A DNA stretch of 64,000 bases from assembly GCA_963781785.1 (NCBI GenBank), contig CAWAHD010000005.1, positions 3,286,001 through 3,350,000 of the forward strand. Direction: 5' to 3'. A model generated the notes under the pieces. That model searched no databases. It worked only from the letters and a program-made list of their open reading frames with translations, and had not been told where the DNA came from. Positions 29,806 through 38,809 of this stretch are shown here, piece by piece; the first letter of the stretch is position 1; each line of letters starts with the position of its first letter. The position numbers and the translations under genes are program-made. The DNA comes from CAWAHD01 sp963781785 (GTDB lineage: Bacteria; Planctomycetota; Planctomycetia; Isosphaerales; Isosphaeraceae).

Positions 29806-31595
29806 TTCCGTTTCTCTGGGGTCATCGTGGCCGGCCCTGGCGAGCCGGACGGTCCTCTGCTTTTTGATTTCGCCTTCGCGTCCTTGGACGCAGACGATTT
29901 CTGATTCCCGGTCCCCCCCCCACCCATCAGCTTTTTCGACGGCCCTGTGCTCCTGGGCACGTGTGCCATCCCGGGCTTGGGGATCACGGGCAGGTTCTTC
30001 GCTTCAACCCGCTCGAACTGGGCAACCTGGTCGATCCGAGCGAGAGCGGGCCGCATCTGGTCGAAAATGGGTTTGGGGTAGATTCCGATCGCCACAATCA
30101 AGAACATCAGGGGACTCAGCCCGGCGATCTCGTGCCAGCCCACGGGTGCAACGGCGGCCGCTGGTGCCGCGAGTTCGGCGGAATGCGCCGCTCCGGGAAC
30201 ATGCGCGGCAGGCTCGACGAGCGGGCCGAAAAGAACCTCGCGGATCATCCACAACAGGTAGCACGCCCCCAGGACCATGCCGGTCGCAGCCAGCGCCGCC
30301 ACCTTCCAGCTTGCCGCGAACGTGCCGATCAGGATGGGAAACTCGCCGACAAATCCATTCAGCCCCGGCAGCGCCGCGGAGCCCAAGGCCGCCAGGATCA
30401 GGAAAAAAGCTAGAAGCGGCATCCGGTTCCAAAGGCCGCCGATCTTCGTCATGTCACGCGTGTGATAGCGCTCGTAGATCATGCCGACGCACGCGAACAG
30501 AGCCCCTGTCGTCAGGCCGTGGTTGACCATCTGGATCGACGAGCCATCCAGAGCCGTGGCGTTGAGAGCGAACATCCCCAGCACGATGAACCCCATGTGG
30601 CTCACCGAGCTGTACGCCACCAGTCGCTTGATGTCCGTCTGCGTAAGCGCCGCGAGAGCACCGTAGATGATTCCGATCACCGACAGCGTGGCCAGAAGCG
30701 GGAACATCGTGGACGACGCCAGCGGGGTCATGCCGATGTTGAACCGCAGGAGCCCGTAACTACCAACCTTCAGGAGCACGCCCGCCAGAAGAATCGACCC
30801 GGCCGTCGGCGCCTCGACGTGCGCCAGAGGAAGCCAGGTATGAAACGGAAACAGCGGGACCTTGATCGCAAAACCCGCCATCAAGAGCAGGAAGATCAAG
30901 ACCTGCGGGCTGGTCCACGAGTCGGCTGTCTTCCAGTCTCTCCACTCCAGTGCGGCCAGGCCCTGTGTCAACTCGGGTATCGAGAAAGTCAGGATGTTTC
31001 CCCGGCTATGCTGATAATGGACCACCACCAGGGAGATGACTCCCAGCAGGGTCAGGAGACTGCCGGCCAGCGTGTAGAGGAAGAACGTCACCGCCGCCCG
31101 CCGCCGCTGTGGCCCTCCCCAGAGGCCGATCAAGAAGAACAGCGGGATCAGCGTGAACTCGAAGAAGATATAGAAAAGTACAACGTCGAGGCTGGCGAAC
31201 AAGCCCAGAAGGCCCGTCTGGAGTGCGAGCAGAAGCGCGTAATAGGCTGCCGCCCTCTCCTGGATCGACACCCACGATGCCCCGATCGACGTCAACATCA
31301 GGAGCGAAGTCAAGACAAAAAGCCAGAGGCTCAGGCCGTCCAGCCCCAGGGCGAACCGGATGTCGGGCTGGTCGATCCAGCCCCATCCGTAGTGGCCACC
31401 TTGATTGATTGAAAACTGGGGCTCGCTCAGCTCGGGCCGGAATCCAACAAGCAGCACCAGACTCGACGCCAGCGTCATGAGGACTGCCGCGAGCGCGATT
31501 TGCCGCGCAGTGCGGTGGTCGAGCTTCGGCACCAAGACCAGGACCAAGCTCCCGATCAAAGGAAGCAGGACTGTGATTGCCAGGAGTTTATCCAT
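29802..31595 (-). CDS. nuoM: NADH-quinone oxidoreductase subunit M
   Basis: Proton-pumping antiporter-like subunit of complex I, 597 aa. The family core is clear: FFEFTLIPLFFLIGLWGG (with the conserved glutamate of helix 5), the lysine-bearing PLFPFHTWLPLAHVEAPTAGSILLAGVLLKVGSYGLLRF region, and TDIKRLVAYSSVSHMGFIVLG. After about residue 530 there is a non-membrane tail of some 65 residues, rich in Gly, Lys, Ser and Pro (KKLMGGGGTGNQKSSASKD...), which most NuoM proteins lack. The start is 41 bp after nuoL, and it overlaps nuoN by 4 bp. Confidence 0.95.
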   Translation of the reverse strand: MDKLLAITVLLPLIGSLVLVLVPKLDHRTARQIALAAVLMTLASSLVLLVGFRPELSEPQFSINQGGHYGWGWIDQPDIRFALGLDGLSLWLFVLTSLLMLTSIGASWVSIQERAAAYYALLLALQTGLLGLFASLDVVLFYIFFEFTLIPLFFLIGLWGGPQRRRAAVTFFLYTLAGSLLTLLGVISLVVVHYQHSRGNILTFSIPELTQGLAALEWRDWKTADSWTSPQVLIFLLLMAGFAIKVPLFPFHTWLPLAHVEAPTAGSILLAGVLLKVGSYGLLRFNIGMTPLASSTMFPLLATLSVIGIIYGALAALTQTDIKRLVAYSSVSHMGFIVLGMFALNATALDGSSIQMVNHGLTTGALFACVGMIYERYHTRDMTKIGGLWNRMPLLAFFLILAALGSAALPGLNGFVGEFPILIGTFAASWKVAALAATGMVLGACYLLWMIREVLFGPLVEPAAHVPGAAHSAELAAPAAAVAPVGWHEIAGLSPLMFLIVAIGIYPKPIFDQMRPALARIDQVAQFERVEAKNLPVIPKPGMAHVPRSTGPSKKLMGGGGTGNQKSSASKDAKAKSKSRGPSGSPGPATMTPEKRK

Positions 31596-31636
31596 CCATC
31601 AATCCCCGTCGGGCTCGCCGTCAAGATGTCGACTTC

Positions 31637-33745
31637 TTACCTGTTAAAGAGGGAGTTCAGCAGTTCCGGGAGCAGGAAGAACAGCAGCATCACCGCGATG
31701 CTCAAGGCCGAGGCCGCCGCGTAGAACTGAATGAGGCCATTCTGGTACCGGGCCAGCACCATGCGGCCGAAAAGCCGCGGCAGCTCGGCTACACCGCGCA
31801 CGAGCCGGTCGACCAGGTAGGCGTCGAAGAAGTCAGACAACATCGCCACGATGCGCGTCGGCCGGGCGACGAGCCATTCATAAATCTCGTCGACGTAGAA
31901 CTTGTGAAGGGACGCCTCATAAACGCCGCGGAACCGCTCGGGAACCGAGACCCGCACGGAGCGCTCGCCATAAAGCCGGTAACTCAGGCCCAGGCCCAGG
32001 AGCCCGGCGAGGGTGCCGGTGATGGCCGTCGCCCAGTCGAAATGGTGAGCCTCTTCCCCCAGCGATTCGAATCCCAAGGTCGCGTGCAAGTGGTGGGCAA
32101 ACCACTCGGTCGTCCCCGAAAATGGGCCCGCGCAGAGGCACACCAGACCAATCACGACCGTGCAGCCCGCCAGCACGAAGAGCGGAATCGTCATGATCGG
32201 CGGCGATTCCTGGCCGATATGGGAATCATGCCCGTGCGACTCGTCACCTCCATGGCCGTGAGCTCCGTCGTGACCGTGGTCGCCTTGACCGCCGGGCGCG
32301 TCTACCTCGATCGGTTGGGGCGCTTCCGGATCATCGGGTGCGGGAAGCTTCTCTGTTCCCCAGAATGTCATGAAAAAGGCACGGCCGGTGTAGAACGCCG
32401 TCAAGAACGCGGTGAAGATCGCCACCCAGTAGATCAAGAGATAGACCCAATGACCTCCGAGACCAACTACGTGTGCCGCCTCCGCGGCCGATTTGAGCGA
32501 GCTCAAGATCTCGTCCTTGCTGAAAAAGCCCGACAGAGGGAAAATGCCCGACAGCGCCAGACCACCCACCGCGAACGTCCAGCACGTGTACGGCAGCCGA
32601 TGGCGGAGGCCGCGGAACCGCCTCATATCGATCACGTCGCCCATCGCGTGCATCACACTGCCCGAGGCCAAGAAGAGCAGCGCCTTGAAAAAAGCATGAG
32701 TAAACAGATGAAACATCGCCGCGACGACGGCGAGCGGGGCGACGTTGCCCACGGCACAACCCAGGGCCATGAACATGTAACCAAGCTGGCTCACCGTCGA
32801 ATAGGCCATCACCCTCTTGAGATCAGTCTGAGTCACGGCGATCGCCGCCGAGAGCAAGGCAGTCGCACAGCCGATCGAACTGATCAAGAGCAGCACGCCG
32901 GGGGCTAGCGCGACCAGCGGTGTCGACCTCGCGATCAGGTACACTCCGGCCGTCACCATCGTCGCGGCATGGATGAGTGCGGAAACGGGCGTCGGGCCCT
33001 CCATCGCGTCCGGAAGCCAGGTATAAAGCGGAATCTGCGCGCTCTTGGCCGTCGCTGCCCAGAACAACAAGAGCGAGATCCCGGCAACCGCCGCGTGCGG
33101 CAGCGCGTGAAGCGTCGCCGGATTAAGCACGTTGCCGTAGCTCAGATCGTGGTTCGGCACGATCGACCACATCCAGAAGATGCCGATGGCAAACCCGGTA
33201 TCGCCGATCCGATTCACCAGAAATGCCTTCATCGCCGCGGCTGCCGCGGCTGGCCGCGTGTGCCAGAATCCGACCAGCAGGTAGCTGCAGACCCCGACCC
33301 CTTCCCAGAATGCATAGGTCAGTATGTAATTATTAGAAAGCACAAGCCCGGTCATCGAAAACACGAACAAGCCGATGAGCGCGAAGAATCGGGGGTACCC
33401 CGGGTCGCCGGCCATGTAGCCGGCCGCGAAGACGGCCACCAAGGTCGACACGAAAGTCACCATCGAAAGCATCATCGTGGTGAGGCCGTCGATCCGGAAC
33501 TCGATCGGGATCTCGAGGTTGCTCACGGTCAACCAGGGCCCCACCCGGGCCGTCTCATGCGGGCCGGCCCAGTAGAGCAGGTCGAGCGACAAGAGGAATG
33601 CCAGCGCGATTCCGGCAATGACCGGAACATGGGCAAACTGCCGCACGCGCTTCGGGCCGAGCGCGGCCACCAACCCACCCAGGAGCGGGAGAAACGGGAT
33701 CAACCACGCGTGGCTGGAATAATCAGGCACCGATCGGCTCCTCAA
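31637..33745 (-). CDS. nuoL: NADH-quinone oxidoreductase subunit L
   Basis: Largest antiporter-like subunit of complex I with the long lateral helix, 702 aa. Recognisable parts include FWEGVGVCSYLLVGFWHTRP, PLYTWLPDAMEGPTPVSALIHAATMVTAGVYLI and TDLKRVMAYSTVSQLGYMFMALG. Between helices near residues 480-515 is a hydrophilic loop very rich in His, Asp and Gly (GDHGHDGAHGHGGDESHGHD), which could bind metal ions. Its start overlaps the nuoK stop by 4 bp. Confidence 0.95.
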   Translation of the reverse strand: MRSRSVPDYSSHAWLIPFLPLLGGLVAALGPKRVRQFAHVPVIAGIALAFLLSLDLLYWAGPHETARVGPWLTVSNLEIPIEFRIDGLTTMMLSMVTFVSTLVAVFAAGYMAGDPGYPRFFALIGLFVFSMTGLVLSNNYILTYAFWEGVGVCSYLLVGFWHTRPAAAAAAMKAFLVNRIGDTGFAIGIFWMWSIVPNHDLSYGNVLNPATLHALPHAAVAGISLLLFWAATAKSAQIPLYTWLPDAMEGPTPVSALIHAATMVTAGVYLIARSTPLVALAPGVLLLISSIGCATALLSAAIAVTQTDLKRVMAYSTVSQLGYMFMALGCAVGNVAPLAVVAAMFHLFTHAFFKALLFLASGSVMHAMGDVIDMRRFRGLRHRLPYTCWTFAVGGLALSGIFPLSGFFSKDEILSSLKSAAEAAHVVGLGGHWVYLLIYWVAIFTAFLTAFYTGRAFFMTFWGTEKLPAPDDPEAPQPIEVDAPGGQGDHGHDGAHGHGGDESHGHDSHIGQESPPIMTIPLFVLAGCTVVIGLVCLCAGPFSGTTEWFAHHLHATLGFESLGEEAHHFDWATAITGTLAGLLGLGLSYRLYGERSVRVSVPERFRGVYEASLHKFYVDEIYEWLVARPTRIVAMLSDFFDAYLVDRLVRGVAELPRLFGRMVLARYQNGLIQFYAAASALSIAVMLLFFLLPELLNSLFNR

Positions 33746-34215
33746 TTCCGCCGCTCGATCGACGGCTGCAACGGATGCTCTGGCTCGATGCCCGCCGGAG
33801 TCAGGTGCGGATACGACTCCGGGCCGAGCGCCGGTTCGATCGGCTCGGCCTCTTTCACTTCATCCTCGACGGCGCTCGACGGGAGGCCATCCTCGCGGAT
33901 CTCACGCCAGAGCGTCACGTCCAGCGACGACCGCTGGTTGAAGAGAACCACGATCAAGGCCAGTGCGATCGACGCTTCACACGCCGCCACCGTGAGTATC
34001 AAGATCGTGAAGACCTGGCCCGTCCAAGTTCCATGGTAGCGGCCGAATCCCACCAGGCTGAGCGCAACCCCCTGAAGCATCATCTCGACTGCAAGAAACA
34101 TCACGATCAGGTTCCGTCGCGCCAGGAAGCCCAGCATGCCCAGCACGAAGAGCCCGCCGCCCACAAGCAGGTAGTTTCGCAGCACGTCCACGGTGAATAT
34201 ATCTTGGGTAGGCAT
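33742..34215 (-). CDS. nuoK: NADH-quinone oxidoreductase subunit K
   Basis: Small three-helix membrane subunit of complex I (MrpC-like). The core LLVGGGLFVLGMLGFLARRNLIVMFLAVEMMLQGVALSLV contains the conserved glutamate in VEMML, and a second conserved glutamate follows in ACEASIALALIVVLF. The protein is 157 aa where about 100 is usual; the extra 55 residues form an acidic, Pro-rich C-terminal tail (DEVKEAEPIEPALGPESYP...). It starts 102 bp after nuoJ and overlaps nuoL by 4 bp. Confidence 0.94.
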   Translation of the reverse strand: MPTQDIFTVDVLRNYLLVGGGLFVLGMLGFLARRNLIVMFLAVEMMLQGVALSLVGFGRYHGTWTGQVFTILILTVAACEASIALALIVVLFNQRSSLDVTLWREIREDGLPSSAVEDEVKEAEPIEPALGPESYPHLTPAGIEPEHPLQPSIERRN

Positions 34216-34317
34216 AATTTTATTTGCTCACGCTTGGCACAGCTTCAAACGCGATGTCTCCGGTCTCCGGGCGAATCACGACGGACCCGTCTTGACGGTC
34301 TCACTTGCACCCTCCAC

Positions 34318-35160
34318 TCAAGGCCGGACAGGTCGGATGGGCGTCCGGGGATTGGCGATCGCTACAGCCCCGATCAAGGCCACGAACAAGAGCGCACCGG
34401 CCAGCCCGACCGTGACAAGATGCGTCGTGTAGAGCGATTCGCCCAAGCCGGCGACGTTTGGCTTCTCCTGGCCGTTTTGATCCGGGATGAGCGATGCCGG
34501 CGGCAGCGACCGCTGGAACACTGGTGTCGCGCTGGTCACCTTTCCCTGATGAATGGCGCCGGCCATCTCGGTCCCTCTGGTTAAGCCGACGGGGGGCGCC
34601 GTCGCGCACTGCGAGCCAGATGGAACTGCCGCCGGAACCTTCCCGAGCACCGACAGAGCATAGATCAGGCACCACAACAGGAGAAAGCACGAGAACGTGG
34701 CGGACCCCGGGGCTCGGGCGGCGCGATCGTAGGTCGCTTTCCCTTCCATCTGGGCCAGCATGATCACGAACAGGAAGGTCACGATGATCGCGCCGGCGTA
34801 CACGACGACCGTACCCGCTGCCAGGAACGGGGCACCGGCCAGCGCGAACAGGCCCGCCGTCGCCAGTACGACCGAGGCAAACCAGAGCGCACTGTAGATC
34901 GGATTCTTGCTGGTCACGGTCAGAACCGCTCCGATCAATGCCGCCACGCTGAACACGTAGAAAAACACGGTCGGCACCAAGGGTCCCGGCGGACTGAAGA
35001 AGACCAGATATAAGAGAAGCGCGATTCCGGCCAGACTGGCCCCGGCTCCATGCGCAACCCGCAGCCGGGCGGCGCCCTGGCGGTGCGGCAACAGCAAGAA
35101 TGTGCCAGTTGCGCCCAGCACCACCACAAGAACAGACAGGATCGCTTCGCCCGTCGACAT
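34318..35160 (-). CDS. nuoJ: NADH-quinone oxidoreductase subunit J
   Basis: Membrane subunit of complex I with five helices, 280 aa. The conserved core is NPIYSALWFASVVLATAGLFALAGAPFLAAGTVVVYAGAIIVTFLFVIML, including the pi-bulge helix 3 region. Between helices 4 and 5 there is a polar insertion of about 60 residues (VPSGSQCATAPP to EKPNVAGLGESLYT), longer than in E. coli NuoJ (184 aa). It lies 86 bp after nuoI in the operon. Confidence 0.94.
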   Translation of the reverse strand: MSTGEAILSVLVVVLGATGTFLLLPHRQGAARLRVAHGAGASLAGIALLLYLVFFSPPGPLVPTVFFYVFSVAALIGAVLTVTSKNPIYSALWFASVVLATAGLFALAGAPFLAAGTVVVYAGAIIVTFLFVIMLAQMEGKATYDRAARAPGSATFSCFLLLWCLIYALSVLGKVPAAVPSGSQCATAPPVGLTRGTEMAGAIHQGKVTSATPVFQRSLPPASLIPDQNGQEKPNVAGLGESLYTTHLVTVGLAGALLFVALIGAVAIANPRTPIRPVRP

Positions 35161-35246
35161 CGCCTTCCCGATTTCCTTCCTGGTTCTCGATCGGTTACCA
35201 CCACCCTTGGCTGGCGGTCCTCGATCAAGTCGCTTACGCAGTCAAT

Positions 35247-35828
35247 TCACTCTGCCGGCGGCAGGATCTTGGTCTCCGGGGAATGCCCGCTCGGCGATTT
35301 GCCATAGGGCATCGGCTCCTGGTCCTTGGTCACGTCGTAGACCGAGAGCAGCTTCGTCTTGTCAAATACCATCTCCTCGCGCGTCAGGCCGGTCAGGTCG
35401 TATAAACCGGTCAGCTCGATCGCCTCCACCGGACAGGCCTCCTCGCACATGCCGCAGTAGATACACCGCAGCTCGTCGATCACGAACGTCTCGGGGTACT
35501 TCTCGCGGTCGGGCCAGCTCGAAGGCGCGGTCGCCCCCACGATGTCGATGCAGTGAGCCGGGCAGGCCGTCGCACACAACATGCACGCCACGCACTTGAC
35601 CCGCCCAGCCTCGTCCTTGTTGAGCCGGTGCACCCCCCGATAATTCCCACTCGGGATGTGCTGCTCCTCCGGATACTGCATCGTGATGGCCTTATTGCCG
35701 AAAACAACGCCCCCGATGTGCTGTGCTGTCACGCCGAGCCCCTCGGCGATCTGGACGACATAAAAATTCTCCCACCATTTGAGGCGCGGTGGATCCAGGC
35801 GTTTCAGCTTGGGATCGTCGGCTCGCAC
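35247..35828 (-). CDS. nuoI: NADH-quinone oxidoreductase subunit I
   Basis: Peripheral-arm subunit holding the two [4Fe-4S] clusters N6a and N6b. The 193-aa product has both ferredoxin motifs, CVACMLCATACPAHCI and CIYCGMCEEACPVEAI, spaced as in the family, and an N-terminal amphipathic stretch that contacts the membrane arm. It lies 48 bp after nuoH. Confidence 0.96.
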   Translation of the reverse strand: MRADDPKLKRLDPPRLKWWENFYVVQIAEGLGVTAQHIGGVVFGNKAITMQYPEEQHIPSGNYRGVHRLNKDEAGRVKCVACMLCATACPAHCIDIVGATAPSSWPDREKYPETFVIDELRCIYCGMCEEACPVEAIELTGLYDLTGLTREEMVFDKTKLLSVYDVTKDQEPMPYGKSPSGHSPETKILPPAE

Positions 35829-35876
35829 TGGGGCTTTTCTCCGGTTGGGGGATCGGTCCGAAAATCAGAACATCAC

Positions 35877-36902
35877 TCAGCTATGAAATAACTGGATGAT
35901 CGCCGCCGTGGCGACCAGGTTGACGAGTGACAGAGGAATCAGCGACTTCCAGGCCAATTCCATGAGCTGGTCGTAACGAAACCTCGGCAGCGTCCACCTG
36001 ACCCACATGATGAAAAGAATCACGACCGTGACCTTGAAAATGAGCACCAGAACCTTGGCGAGGGCGCTCAATAAGCCCGTCTGCTCCTGGCTCAGGAAAA
36101 AGAAATCCCAGCCGCCGCCGAAAAGGATGACCGTCAGGAAGCTCACGGTGATCACGTGCACGTATTCGCCCAGAAAGAACATGCCGAACAACATTCCCGA
36201 GTACTCGGTGTGGAAGCCGCCGACCAGCTCCTGTTCCGACTCGGGAAGGTCGAACGGCAGCCGGTTCGTCTCGGCGAACGCACTGGTCAGGAAGATCAAG
36301 AAGCCGAGCGGCGAGACAACGATCCCCCAGACGTGGTGATCCTGCCAGTTGATCATGGCGTTCAACTCGAGAGTGCCCATCGCCAGCACAACTCCCAGGA
36401 TCGACAACCCCAGCGGGATCTCATAGCTGATGAGCTGCGCGCTCGAGCGCAGCGCGCCAATGAACGAGTATTTGTTGTTGGATGACCAGCCGGCCAGGAG
36501 CACGCCGTAGACGGCGAGGCTGCCGACGGCGAAGACGTAAAGGATGCCGATGTCGACGCCGGGCGCGATCTGAAAATCCATGACCTGACCGGCCCCCACT
36601 GGGCCGAACGGGATGACCGCAAAACCCAGTAAAGCCGCCACGATCGCCACCATCGGAGCCAGGAGATAGACGGGCCTGTTGACGTAGGCGGGAATGACGC
36701 CCTCTTTGAGGAGCATCTTGGCCCCGTCGGCCAGCGGCTGGAGCAGCCCGAACGGGATTCCGACCTCTTTGCCGCAGCGATTGGGACCCAGTCGATCCTG
36801 GGCGTAAGCGGCAACCTTGCGCTCGACGTAGATCAAGTACGCGACCGCGCCCATCAAGACGCTGGCCACCACGACGATGAGCACGATGATCCAGAGCAGC
36901 AT
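35877..36902 (-). CDS. nuoH: NADH-quinone oxidoreductase subunit H
   Basis: Membrane subunit that joins the two arms and forms part of the quinone chamber. The 341-aa sequence has about eight helices and the diagnostic ETNRLPFDLPESEQELVGG and FHTEYSGMLFGMFFLGEY segments, plus RLGPNRCGKEVG near the N-terminus. The length is normal. It lies 80 bp after nuoG and 48 bp before nuoI. Confidence 0.96.
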   Translation of the reverse strand: MLLWIIVLIVVVASVLMGAVAYLIYVERKVAAYAQDRLGPNRCGKEVGIPFGLLQPLADGAKMLLKEGVIPAYVNRPVYLLAPMVAIVAALLGFAVIPFGPVGAGQVMDFQIAPGVDIGILYVFAVGSLAVYGVLLAGWSSNNKYSFIGALRSSAQLISYEIPLGLSILGVVLAMGTLELNAMINWQDHHVWGIVVSPLGFLIFLTSAFAETNRLPFDLPESEQELVGGFHTEYSGMLFGMFFLGEYVHVITVSFLTVILFGGGWDFFFLSQEQTGLLSALAKVLVLIFKVTVVILFIMWVRWTLPRFRYDQLMELAWKSLIPLSLVNLVATAAIIQLFHS

Positions 36903-36982
36903 GAACTCGATCCTTACGGGTCACATGGGGTCCAATCCAGACCGCGGACAGTATAGCAGGCGCGGCGGCGGGCATCACCCGG

Positions 36983-38728
36983 CTAGCGCCAGCGTGCCGA
37001 TCCGTGCGCGACGAACCAGGCATCGTTAAAACTCGGGCCGGCGGGAGCGCGGCCGGGCGCCGTGACAGCCTCGCCCAGGAGCACGCCCCAGGGGGCGAGT
37101 TTTCCTCCCCTGGCGGCCGCGAAGGCCGGAACCTGCTCGGCCAGCTCGGCCAGGACCTGACCGGAGCTGACCGGCCCCGCTCCGCGGTCGAGCAGAACCG
37201 ACAGCAGATCGAGATCCGGCAGCGAACCGTCGCGCGGCGGCAGGGCCGCCTCGGAATACTGGAGCCGCCCGTCGGCGTTCACGTAGCTTCCCGCTTTCTC
37301 GGCGAACGTCGCGCCAGCCAAGACCACGTCGGCCCGGTGCGCAAGCGGAGTGACCGTCGTGTCCTCCACCACCAGGAACCCGACCTTCGAGCGGAGCGCC
37401 TCGCTCTCGGCCTCGTCGATCCAGGGGTCGATGGCGCCCGATATCACGTAGAGACCCTGAAACTCCCCGGCCGCCGCGCCGACGTCAGCTCGGGAAACGC
37501 GATGACTTTCCCCTCAAAATGGTCGAGAATCGCGCTCACGCCCCGGCGATTCGGGCACTTCTCGGCGTGGATCGTGAATGGGCGCGGTACCACAAAACTG
37601 GTATCACCGGTGCGCCCCTTCGTCTGATCGGGCGAGAATGTCTGGTCGGCCCCGCGCCGGCACCGGTCCGAGAGCCAGCACGGTCGCCGGGCTCAGCGTC
37701 TTCAAGTACGAGGCAAACAGGAACGCTTCCTCCACAGTCGCGAACGGAGAGAGCACACCCGCGATCTTACCGCCGCGGCCGGCGATCTCCTTGAATCCGC
37801 GGTCGACTGCCTTGACGGCATCTTCGATCGGAGCCGCCGTGAGCTCGCCGCCAGTTCGAACGTACATGGCTGCCAGCAGGCTGGGGTCGTTGGCCGCCTT
37901 GTAGCTGTACCGCCCTTCATCGCAAATCCAGTAATCGTTGACGAGTGGATTGTGGCGCGGCTTGAACCGCCAGAGTGCACCGCGGTTCTCCTCGGCGCTG
38001 ATATTGCAGCCGGTCGAGCAGCGCGGACAGATACTGTTGTGCTTGGACAGAAACCAGGCGCGCTGCTTGTGGAGAAAATCCTTGTCGAGCAAGGCGCCGA
38101 CCGGGCAAAGATCGACGACATTCCCGGCCAGCGGGTTATCGACCGGCTCGCCCGGGAACGTATCGATTTCGGCGTGGCTTCCTCGCCGCATTACCTGCAG
38201 CTCGCCGGTTTGCGAGATCTCGCGCGTGAACCGGACGCACCGCGTGCACATGATGCACCGGTCCATGTTGAGCTGGATCAGGTCGGATACGTCCTTGCGC
38301 GGGTTGACTGTGCGCTGTTCGACGAAGCGATGAACGGACTGCCCATAGCGGAAGCTATAGTCCTGCAAACCGCACTCGCCGGCCTGGTCGCAGACCGGGC
38401 AGTCGAGGGGGTGATTGAGCAGGAGATACTCCATGATCATCCGCTGGTGCTCCTTCACCTTGGGGCTGTCGGTCACGAGAACGGTCAGATCCTTCGCGGG
38501 GGTTTGGCACGCAGGCACCAGCTTGGGCACCATCTTGATCTCACCGGTCTTGGCGTCCTTGGTCCCGGTCTCGATCTCGCACATCCGGCAGTTGGCCACC
38601 ACCGACAAGGCCGGGTGCCAGCAGTAATAAGGGATGTCGATCCCGACTCGCTGGGCCATCTGAATCGCGTTCAGCTTCTCGCCCTCGGGGATCGTATATT
38701 CGCTGCGATTGATGATGATCGTCGCCAT
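36983..38728 (-). CDS. nuoG: NADH-quinone oxidoreductase subunit G (two frameshifts)
   Basis: Large Fe-S subunit of the NADH arm. The N-terminal part (38728 to about 37650) starts MATIIINRSEYTIPEG and carries ligands for [2Fe-2S] N1b (YYCWHPALSVVANCRMC...), the His-ligated N5 site (HPLDCPVCDQAGECGLQ), N4 (CIMCTRCVRF) and the extra N7-type motif CPRCSTGC with ICDEG downstream. The frame then shifts near 37650, runs in a second frame (TSFVVPRPFTIHAEKCPN, GVSAILDHFEGKVIAFPEL), and shifts again near 37485 into ISGAIDPWIDEAESEAL to the stop. The joined length of about 580 aa is at the short end of the family. Indels in GC-rich runs explain the breaks. Confidence 0.9.
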
Positions 38729-38809
38729 GGGCTCACCGCTTCGCGCTCGAGTTGGTTCGTTCGAATTCTGGTTTTCCGTCAAGCGATCGATCTAAATCGA
38801 TCCGGATCT

